The translations under genes were made by a program, and so were the position numbers. A stretch of DNA of 64,000 nt. It comes from Aurantiochytrium sp. KH105 (lineage: Eukaryota > Sar > Bigyra > Thraustochytrida > Thraustochytriidae). Position 1 is the stretch's first letter. Every line of letters begins with the position of its first letter. The notes under the pieces are model-generated. The model saw only the letters and a list, made by a program, of their open reading frames with translations, searched no databases and was not told the origin of the DNA. Shown here piece by piece: positions 1-8,700 of this stretch. The stretch lies in NCBI GenBank assembly GCA_003116975.1, contig BGKB01000021.1, positions 62,001 to 126,000 on the forward strand, written 5' to 3'.

Positions 1-696
1 AATCGGGTTCTTGCTGCCATGGGATCAACGAAGATCACGCGTCGGGATCTACAGTGCCTCCGAGACGGTGAATGGCTCAATGACGAAGTGATTAATTTTT
101 TTCTTGCCACGGTCCAGGAACGTGTCCGGTGCAAGCGTCAGCTTTGGTACGGGAGACGAGCAGGCGATGATGACACCAAGATTCTGAATACGCACTTTTT
201 CACCAAATTATCAAATCGACGAACGGACGACCCCAATGAGAGATTGACGTACTCGTACGAGAATGTCCGGCGCTGGATCAAGTTCGAACTCGCAGACTAT
301 GATCGCATCGTCGTGCCGCTTCACGAGGGCAATCATTGGCGGACGGCGGTCATCGACCTTGCGCGCAAGCGGATCATTTGCTACGACTCGCTTCTCCAGG
401 CCCAATTTGGTATTCGCGGCCTCAAGTTTTTGGCATGCTGGGTGTGTGACTTGTACGCCGAGGCATACGCACAAGATCTAAGTCTGTCTGATTGGTCATT
501 GGAGCTTGCCAAGACGGCGCCCCAACAATCCAATACCGTTGACTGCGGCGTCTTTGCGTGCATGTTTGCCGTCACGGCTGGCTACAATCTACCCATCAAG
601 TACGGCGCCCGGGACATGGCCTTTTTCCGCCGAAGGATTCTCCTTGATATTCTCGATTGGGGAAAGGAGAAAACGGGAGTCCAGGCACGCGAATGA
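1..696 (+). CDS. Ulp1/SENP-type SUMO protease (C48 family), 5' truncated by the window
   Basis: Cysteine protease of the Ulp1/SENP family, which removes SUMO or a related ubiquitin-like modifier from proteins. The visible 225 residues from the first ATG (19) are the catalytic domain. The signature GEWLNDEVINFFL opens it, the catalytic His is in GNHWRTAVID, the Asp in CYDSL, the oxyanion Gln in PQQSNTVDCG and the nucleophile is the Cys of DCGVFAC. The frame is open from base 1 to the ATG, so the true start probably lies upstream of the window and a longer N-terminal region is missing. The length from the WLND motif to the end matches a Ulp1 catalytic core. A NEDD8-type (SENP8) specificity cannot be excluded from the core alone. 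Confidence 0.85.
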   Translation, partial: NRVLAAMGSTKITRRDLQCLRDGEWLNDEVINFFLATVQERVRCKRQLWYGRRAGDDDTKILNTHFFTKLSNRRTDDPNERLTYSYENVRRWIKFELADYDRIVVPLHEGNHWRTAVIDLARKRIICYDSLLQAQFGIRGLKFLACWVCDLYAEAYAQDLSLSDWSLELAKTAPQQSNTVDCGVFACMFAVTAGYNLPIKYGARDMAFFRRRILLDILDWGKEKTGVQARE

Positions 697-1445
697 GCCG
701 GCGCGCTCGTGCAAAAAGGAAAAAAGGGGAAAAGGGTTGTTACGAGCGAGTACAATAAGAATATGCAGGGTACTTTGCCAGATCGCATTCATTGGCGAGA
801 TGGGCGAATTATCATTCTATCTGCATTCTTCAATGCATCAGCGCGTGTCTCTTCACACATTCGGAGCCCCTCTTTCGTCGCGCTGGATTGATCATCATAT
901 TTACAACAGCAAGAACATCATCGTCTGGGAAAGGAACAGTAGTGTTCAAAAGTCGAGGATGCACGGCTTCAAAATTTATGTCCATAAATTTTGTGCGCCC
1001 GACAGAAAGGCGTCCCGCGTTGTGTATAAATCGCGTCAAAGATAGAAAGATCTTGTTCTTTTCTGACTTCTTCTCTTTTTTCCTTCTTCTTTTCTCGCGT
1101 TGCAAATAGCCTATTCTCTTCCTCTTCTTTCATCAGCAAAATAGGGATCTTGAGCGCATGCTCCCACTGTATGCATTGCCACGGGCGCCAAGGGGCAAAT
1201 GCTGGCAACCCAGAGACGGGCAGGAGAGAGAAAGGGCGACAAAGTCCCCCCTGAGACCTTTCCTGACTGCAGTCATATGCCCGGTCTTCGGTGGCAACGT
1301 CAAGACTGGCTTGTCGTCCGCCCTTCCCCCCTCACTCTTTCTCTCGTCGCTCTTGATAGTACGAGGTGACTTTGAGCGTTGCCCCCTGCATCAGCGTGGG
1401 CGGTCTATTGTACACAAAGAAGCCTTTCTAGAAAATCCATGAAGA
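697..1445. other. intergenic region between convergent genes
   Basis: No coding region supported. The stretch joins the 3' ends of the Ulp1-type gene (+) and the membrane-protein gene (-). It has a pyrimidine-rich block around 1060-1135. No RNA gene recognised. Confidence 0.5.
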
Positions 1446-2819
1446 TCAGGCCGAGGTCTTGCTTGACTTGCTCGGAAATCGCGACTTCGCGCCTTGGGCC
1501 CGCGCTTGTTGTACCGTCGTCTGAACCTCGTCCCGCTTTTCGCGTCGCTGCTGGCAATGTTCGATAGCGCGAAAGAGATACTGCTCCGTTTCGGTAGAGT
1601 CGAGCAAGAGGTTCAAAATGTTTTGAAGACTGCGCTCCTCCATGTCCTCAAACGTGAAACTCGCGTACATGAGGCAGCCTGCGACAACGAGTGGCACGAG
1701 TACGCAGCGAAAGACCCACATTTTCTCCCACGAGGTGAGCCAGCAGAGAACGGGGGCCTGGTTGACATAATCATAGCTATGCACCGGTGCTCCATATCCA
1801 ATGACAGCCCTGCCGTCTACGAAAAGGAGGACACCGAGTGCAGTCAGCCCGGAGCGAAGGCCAGCGTGAAGGCGGCGACTCAGTGTACTTGCAAGAACGA
1901 GAACCCATACGTGCACTGCATAGAAACCGAATACGCTTGAAAGGAGCCCCAAGAGCGCCCAAAGGCTCGAGACATTCCCCTGAGCTTGGCCAAACATGTC
2001 GTACGATTCACGAAAATTTCCGTCGCGAAGCTTTGCAAAGAGCTCCTTCTCAGCGACATCACTCAAACCAAAGGCAGGATCGACACCTCGGCGCTTTGCG
2101 ATCAACATAAAGCTTCCAAAGCGTGGATCTTGTAAGGTGAAGGGCGGCACCCCGGCAATCTCAAAAAGATTGCGTGGCCTGTAATAGCTGACCCACGTGA
2201 GCGCGATAAGTGCGGCCAGAATTACAGTTCCCCCCAGCAAATGAGGAAAGCCACCCATGTCTGGGATCCATGCCGGATACGGATGACGCGCGCGGACATC
2301 TGTAAGATTGCAGCCGCGAAGTTCGGGCTCGTCTTTCTCGAGATAAATGAGCATGAGCTTTCGCAGCATGACACGTTGGTCCTCACGAGTGAGCGTTCGA
2401 CTACCGATTATTTCGTCCTTGACCTTCTCCAAGCGCTTCTTTCGCGCAGCAGGCGCATCGGCAGCGGCGGCGGCTTCGGTCATCTCTGTTTCGAGCCGCT
2501 TGCATTCCTGCTTTCGCAACTCGAAACGTTCTGCACGCTGCCGCTCACGCAAGCTGGGGCCCTTTCTAGGTGTGTCTTCGGTGCCCTTTGCTTCTCGTTC
2601 CCGGCCATCCTTACCCTGGGTCGTCGCGCCATTTTCGTGCTCGTCGCCGTCTCCGTTGTCGTCGCCGGCGTCTCCTTCTTCGTCGTCGAGGTCATCCACT
2701 TCGCTCGACGCGTGAAACTCCTCAAACTCTTCAAACTCTCCAAGCCAGTGCGCCAGGACTGCAGAGATCGCCACCACGCCTGCCTCCGCTACGGCGAGCG
2801 CGCTCACGGGTACCGCCAT
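1446..2819 (-). CDS. hypothetical multi-pass membrane protein with acidic and coiled-coil N-terminal region
   Basis: I do not recognise this 457-residue protein. Residues 1-25 are hydrophobic (possible signal anchor). About 28-75 are strongly acidic (runs of D and E). About 85-150 are charged and helical with many R, K and E (likely coiled coil). At least three further hydrophobic segments follow: one near the LLGGTVILAALIALTW stretch, one or two near VSSLWALLGLLSSVFGF and VLVLAST, and one near CVLVPLVVAGCLMYASF. The C-terminal 70 residues are again charged and end in a Ser/Lys-rich tail. It is divergent from RIO2, with about 700 bp between the start codons. The single ATG start is at 2819. 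No family motif supports a function. Confidence 0.7.
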   Translation of the reverse strand: MAVPVSALAVAEAGVVAISAVLAHWLGEFEEFEEFHASSEVDDLDDEEGDAGDDNGDGDEHENGATTQGKDGREREAKGTEDTPRKGPSLRERQRAERFELRKQECKRLETEMTEAAAAADAPAARKKRLEKVKDEIIGSRTLTREDQRVMLRKLMLIYLEKDEPELRGCNLTDVRARHPYPAWIPDMGGFPHLLGGTVILAALIALTWVSYYRPRNLFEIAGVPPFTLQDPRFGSFMLIAKRRGVDPAFGLSDVAEKELFAKLRDGNFRESYDMFGQAQGNVSSLWALLGLLSSVFGFYAVHVWVLVLASTLSRRLHAGLRSGLTALGVLLFVDGRAVIGYGAPVHSYDYVNQAPVLCWLTSWEKMWVFRCVLVPLVVAGCLMYASFTFEDMEERSLQNILNLLLDSTETEQYLFRAIEHCQQRREKRDEVQTTVQQARAQGAKSRFPSKSSKTSA

Positions 2820-3526
2820 GGTTGACGCTGCGCTTTCTTTTTGATCTTGCTAATGCTGATGCTGCAAGAAGAAGGCGAAGGCGAAGAAGCAGGAAGAGTA
2901 ATAAAAATGAAGGCAAATCCAGACAAGCCAAGTTTCGTCTTTTCCTGCAAGCTGCAGCTGCTCAGAGAGAAAGAAAGCAAGGAGAAGGAAAATGACGCTT
3001 TCCATTTGGAAAAGAGAAAATGAAGAAGAAGAAGAAGAATGCAAGCCGCTTGGTCGTATTACATCATCATCGTCATTATCATCATCATCAAAGACATGAG
3101 CTTGTAGATTACATACTGTTACAACACAAGGATGCTGTCCATCAACTCTCTGACATCGAGATATCACATACTGCTTATGGCCCGCGACATCATTTGCAGT
3201 CATGACATTGTCCTTCCCGAGTACTCCAAGTTGACTCAAGTTTAGCCGCCAAGCGGGTGGCCGCTTTGACCAAGGTCGACCGTTCTCGTTCCAGGTGCAG
3301 ACGTTCTTTTCAGTCTTCTCAGTAAGACTCGACTAATGGAGTGGAGTGGGTGGCTGCTGCGCAGACCAGGAACTCGCGGCACGAAGCGAGCGCGAGCGGC
3401 TTGGACACGAACGCACGAGCAAGCGGAGGCGGAGCGGCTGCGCCAAAAGGGCGCGTTTCTACTCAAAGCGCAAGTACTGAGTCGTAGCGAACGTGGAGAA
3501 GGAGAGAAAGTCTTGCACCACCCACC
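2820..3526. promoter_or_regulatory. bidirectional promoter region with simple repeats
   Basis: Separates the divergent membrane-protein gene and RIO2. It holds a (GAA)n run near 3020-3038 and an ATC/ATT-rich triplet tract near 3062-3092. No clear TATA box or other named element was identified, so the promoter role is inferred from gene orientation. Confidence 0.4.
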
Positions 3527-5095
3527 ATGAAGCTCGACGCCAACGCACTCCGGTACCTTGACCGCGAGGACTTTCGGGTCCTCACGGCGGTCGAAATGGG
3601 AATGCGAAACCATGAACTGGTGCCTGTGGAGCTGGTGACGCAGATTGCATCGTTGCGGCTCGGCGGAGCCAAGAAGATTCTGAGTACGCTGCTGCGGCAC
3701 AAGCTGCTGCACCACGACAGGCAACATTTCGATGGGTATCGTTTGACGAGCCTGGGATACGATTTCTTGGCGCTGCGCACGCTCGTGGCGCGCGGTCTCG
3801 TCATGGGCGTAGGCAGGCAGATTGGTGTTGGCAAAGAGTCTGATATTTTTGTGGTCTTGAACGAAGACCACGAGGAGTTTTGCCTGAAACTGCATCGTCT
3901 CGGCCGGACGAGTTTTCGTGCCATCAAAAACAAGCGCGATTATCACCAGCATCGTGGAAGTCCCTCATGGCTGTATTTGTCCCGTCTGGCTGCTAACAAA
4001 GAACTCACGTTCATGCGCATCCTGCATGAACACGACTTTCCCGTCCCGACACCCATTGATGGCAATCGTCATGTGATTCTCATGTCCCTTGCGGACGGCT
4101 TTCCTCTGAACCAGGTGCGCAACATGGAGGATCCGGCGCCGGTGTACACGGAGATGATGGATTTGATCGAGCGTTTTGCCAAGCATGGGCTGATTCACGG
4201 TGATTTTAACGAGTTCAACGTGCTCATCAATGAAAAGGGCAAGCTGACTGTGATTGACTTTCCGCAAATGGTTTCGATCAATCATCCCAATGCGCGCATG
4301 TACTTTGAGCGTGATGTGAATTGCGTGCGCCGCTTTTTCCGGAAAAAATTCAACTTTGTTGCGGACATGCGGCCTGACTTTGACGAGGTTCTGGCCAACC
4401 GCGTTGCCGATCTCGACGTCAAGGTTGCAGCCTCTGGGTTCACACGCAAAATGGCCAAGGACTTTGATCGCTTCGTGGAGTCCATGGCATCAAAAGAGGA
4501 TCAAAACGAGTCTGATGAGTCTGATGACGACGAGTCAGATGGCGACGATGGAGAGGAGAGTTCTGCTGACGAAGGCGATGATGACGAGGCTGGCAGTGAG
4601 GCCGATGTCGCCAAGGTGGACGAGTCGACACCCAAAGAGGCATCCAAAGAAGCCACGGCTACACAAGCCCCGCTTGCAGCTGCTGCGCCAGAGCCACCTT
4701 TGACGGAACAGCAAGTCGCAGGGGTAATCGCGACTGGAAATACGAATGCTGAGAAGGAAAGCAGCAACGATATCGCTGTCAACGCGAAGGAGCAGGAGAG
4801 AGAAGAAGATGATGCAGAAGAAGAGCCAAAGGAAGAACATCAACAACAACAAGAAGTTTCTGATGATGATGACATCGATGCCGCGACGCTCGGCGACGGA
4901 CCACGAGCACATCTCGACTTTGACCAGACAAGCAAGGCATCGGAGCGGCCTCGGGTCGATGATATTCGGCGGCGCGTGCGGCGAGACTTGCGTAAGAAGC
5001 ACAAACACGGCCAGGGCAAGGGCAAGTCGAGTCGTAACACCATTAAATCTCGGGAGAAGCGCTTGGTGTACCAGGACATGAAGAATGCGCTCTAA
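3527..5095 (+). CDS. RIOK2: RIO2 atypical serine kinase (40S ribosome maturation)
   Basis: RIO2 kinase/ATPase, acting on late pre-40S particles in the cytoplasm and needed for 18S rRNA maturation. Residues 1-90 form the RIO2-specific winged helix (MKLDANALRYLDREDFRVLTA start, SLGYDFLALR end). The ATP loop is GVGKESDIF (100-108), the ATP-binding Lys is about K121 (FCLKLHRLG), the catalytic loop is HGDFNEFN (224-231) and the metal-binding motif is IDFPQ (243-247). After about residue 325 the protein is a long acidic, low-complexity linker. It ends with a basic C-terminus (RRDLRKKHKHGQGKGK) typical of RIO2. The 522-residue length is within the family range. The ATG at 3527 directly gives the conserved N-terminus. 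Confidence 0.95.
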   Translation: MKLDANALRYLDREDFRVLTAVEMGMRNHELVPVELVTQIASLRLGGAKKILSTLLRHKLLHHDRQHFDGYRLTSLGYDFLALRTLVARGLVMGVGRQIGVGKESDIFVVLNEDHEEFCLKLHRLGRTSFRAIKNKRDYHQHRGSPSWLYLSRLAANKELTFMRILHEHDFPVPTPIDGNRHVILMSLADGFPLNQVRNMEDPAPVYTEMMDLIERFAKHGLIHGDFNEFNVLINEKGKLTVIDFPQMVSINHPNARMYFERDVNCVRRFFRKKFNFVADMRPDFDEVLANRVADLDVKVAASGFTRKMAKDFDRFVESMASKEDQNESDESDDDESDGDDGEESSADEGDDDEAGSEADVAKVDESTPKEASKEATATQAPLAAAAPEPPLTEQQVAGVIATGNTNAEKESSNDIAVNAKEQEREEDDAEEEPKEEHQQQQEVSDDDDIDAATLGDGPRAHLDFDQTSKASERPRVDDIRRRVRRDLRKKHKHGQGKGKSSRNTIKSREKRLVYQDMKNAL

Positions 5096-5759
5096 ACAGC
5101 CTTATCAACAACGAAAAGATCATCATCATCACTGAAAATTGTACTTTGTGAATCGTTTCTGCTTGCTTGCTTTCTTTTTTACAAAGAAAAGAAAAGAAAA
5201 GAAAGAGTTGTCTCTTTGCGAGCAGCACGAACGTAAACAAGAGTAAAAAATATAGACGGAGTCATCGGCACTTGTTTTCTGTTTTATGTGTCGCGTACGT
5301 GTCGAACGGATTTGTGACTGTCCTTCGCGCGCAGACTAGATTCAGGATTGATGGGGATGTTATTTTCGTTCCTCATGAGTGGCGTCGACATCGCTTTCGC
5401 TGCCGATACGGCGAGCGACGACTTTCCGAATGATATCTTGTAGTTCTGCAGGTAAGAGTGGAAGAGAAAAGCATTTGCTGCGATCGACTTTTATGAAGCG
5501 TCCATCCGATCCAAGTATACCCTTGTTCCATGCGCGAAACGTTGCGAGGATGACGTCAACTTGCTTTGGAAAACTCACTTGCGCGAAAAATCGGCTTCTT
5601 TTTCCTTTTCTGCTTCGGCGGGTTACGCGTCACGTGCACTCTGCTGGATCTCGCAGATGCAAGCAAACAAGGTAGTAAATCGTGACTACAAGGTAGCATA
5701 GCAAATCGTCCCCGCAAAGTAGCAGAGTGGGTACTTCGACTTGGTTGATTTCATCTCGA
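5096..5759. other. intergenic region between convergent RIO2 and LRR-kinase-TIR genes
   Basis: Contains a short A/G tract (5178-5202). A 72-codon minus-strand open frame (5360-5578) starts only with GTG and has no recognisable similarity. It may be part of the 3' untranslated region of the neighbouring minus-strand gene. No RNA gene seen. Confidence 0.4.
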
Positions 5760-8700
5760 TTAACTATCAAGCGCACTTGCACGCAGCGCCCTTCGCACAC
5801 GAAGACATAACTCTGAAATGAGCGCAGGCTGCTCGTGGTCCACCAGGTAGGTAGCATTCTCCTTGTTTGTCTTCGCGCGCCATGGGAGGACCTCGAGCTC
5901 GTCGAGAAGCTTCGTTTGCCATTCGGGCTTTAAGTCTTTGCGATCATCTGCGAACTTCCACTTATGGTGGACCGCTAGAAGCGGTACATTTGCGGGCGCA
6001 GCATCGAGTGCAGCATTCACATCAGCTTGGCATTTTGGTTCCAGGACAACAAGAACAACAGGGGCTTTCTCGATCTTGCACAAGTTCGCCCCAGCATCTT
6101 GAAGCAGCTCCTTGAGCTCGTTTGCAATCGGTGACGATTGCTTACTCACAATGCAAAGACGCAGCTCTGACGATTGCGGCGGGGGCAGGGGCACAGCACG
6201 AAAGCCTGCGTGTCGTGCAAGTGCTCGGAGCATCGCCTCTTCTTCGTACATTCGACGACGGTATGGAATCTTGCTGCATTCTCGGACCGTATTTTCGGCA
6301 TCACGCAGAACTTCTTCAGGGTCGAGGTCGAGGCTAGCGAGCCCTTCCTTGAGCTTTTCGATATCAGAGGCTTTGATGGACGAACTCCACGGGACGTTTT
6401 TGTCTTCATCCCACGCGCTGAAACGGCTGTCTCCCTCAACGACGAACGTTATGTACTTTGTGACGCCCCCTTCCAATCTGGAAAAGCGATCAATCGCAAA
6501 CTTGAGTTCCGCAAGGCAAAAAGGACGGAAAAGCACATCTGTTGTCAAGACCATGACAAATCGCTGCGAAGATAGAACTCCGCGCTGCATGGACTTGAGC
6601 GTGATCTCACTGGCACGCATATCGACCCATGCCGTCATTTCGTTACGCTCGAGGCCCATCAAGAGGTCCTTGACGGTCCCCGCTGCCTGCGCTTGCATGT
6701 GAGAAAGGAAAAAGTGGTATGCCGGGAGCTCAATGAGTTCGTTGTGCGCAGAAGCTGCGTAGAATTTGCTCGTATGACTGTCATTTTCGAGTGGCGGGGC
6801 TGTCGTGCGACCAAAGAGACTAAAGCGTGTCGGGACCACGAGCCTGTGAAGGCCCATAACTCGCTCGGAGAACCGCGGATTTTCTTGGGTGTTCGATCTA
6901 CGCGGTGAGTTTCCGGAATCGTAATCTTGATCCTCGTTGGAGTCGTTGCCCTGGCCCTCGTTCACGTCATCTTCTTGATCCTCATCATCCTGATCCTCGT
7001 TTGCGTCATCCTGATCCTCGTTCGAGTCCTCGCGATCCCCGTTCGGATCATCCTGGTCCTTGTTCGGCTGGCGCGCATTCAGGCGTTCAACATCGAAAAA
7101 GGGGTGATGTTCAACGATCTGATCTACGCTGATCCGCTCACTCGGGTCGCCACGCAGACACAGGCGCACAAGGTCGCGTGCAGCTTCAATCTCAAAGTCC
7201 GTCGCAGTGAGACCATCTGCCTTTGACTTGCCCGTCTTACCTTTGTCCTTGCGCTCGTTCTTGTCTTCCCGCTTTTGGATGCGGTGAAGTCGTTCGTTGT
7301 CTAGGGCAAGCCAATTCATCAATTCCGTCTTGTCGTTGTTTGCGATGATGTTGTCGTCAGACTCGTCAACCATGAAAAGCTTCGTACCAGAAAGCAGCTG
7401 AAAGAGTACCACGCCAAAACCCCAGACATCGATTGCTGGGACGGCCTCGGGTGCCACTCCCCCTTCTGTTCCATCGCGAAACTCCCATCGCGCGACTTCA
7501 GGCGCCACATAGCCAGTGCTCATTTTCCCGGTGAGCAACTTTCTCTCGTTGGGGTGTTCTGCGCTGGAGATCTCCGCCGATGCATCCAAGTCGATCAGCT
7601 GCCAGTCCTCCTCGTCTGCGGCATCGAAGAGCTCCCCAGCGCTATCGTCCTTCCATGCCTTCGAGACTTCGAATTGACCGCCTTTTGCGCCATCTTTGAA
7701 CGTGTGTTGCTTTGAAGCATTCACGCGCACCACGTTCCGCGGCTTGATGTCACCGTGGATACGACCACTGTTGTGAAGGTTCTGAATCACGCAAATTACT
7801 TTGTACGCGATCATACGGATCTTTGGCAGGTCTCGACCAGCAAATCGCTCCGTGTTGATGGCTTCGAAAAGCGAGCGAGAGGCTTGCGTCATGACCAAAC
7901 AAAAGTCCTTGTCGAGGGCTTCTGCCAGTTCCGCGTCGTCGCGGTACAGAATCGACATGCAGCCGTCGACGGCCATTCCATCCGCGTCGCGCGCATCCTT
8001 TTCACGCTCGTACTGCTCTTTCACACGCATGATCTTGAGGGCCACAGGGCCGTCGGTCTCAATATCTGTCCCGAAGTGAACTGCGCAAGTCTTGGACTCG
8101 TGCACGGGCGGGCCTTCCGCAATGCGGAAGCGTTTGAGATACGTCCCGTACGATCGGGCCCAGTCCGAAGTATTGCTGTTTGCAAACGCAAGGGGCTGCA
8201 GAGACCGGCCTCCAGAGTCCTTGGCGTCCATCATGAGGAGTCCGTCTTCCAAACGCACCCAGTGATCGAACAATTCGCAAAACCTCCCGGGGAGGGCAAA
8301 TTCGTTGGATACATGACAGGCGAAAAGGGCATGGATCAAAGGAAGGCCTGTCGTAACCTCGACTCCGTCGCATTCCACAGCCTCCTGAAGCCAGAGACTG
8401 GGGTCGGAGAGCAGAGACTGCACCTTGGTGTCCTTTTCGTTGAGATTGAACATCAAGACCGCAAAGACGTGTGCCGATTTCTGCGCCATCATGTGAGCAT
8501 TAAGGGTCCACGCGTCGGACTCAGTGTCGAAAAGATAGTCGCGAATCCGCTCCATTCTCGCTTCCCCCTTCGGTGCAGAGAGAACCGCTCTCCACATTGA
8601 ATCCAGATAGTCCTCCGGGAGGCCACTGACAGAACACATTCGAAACGGTCAGTTTCCGCGGACTAAAATGACGGCAAAGCAATTGTAGACTTACAGTACC

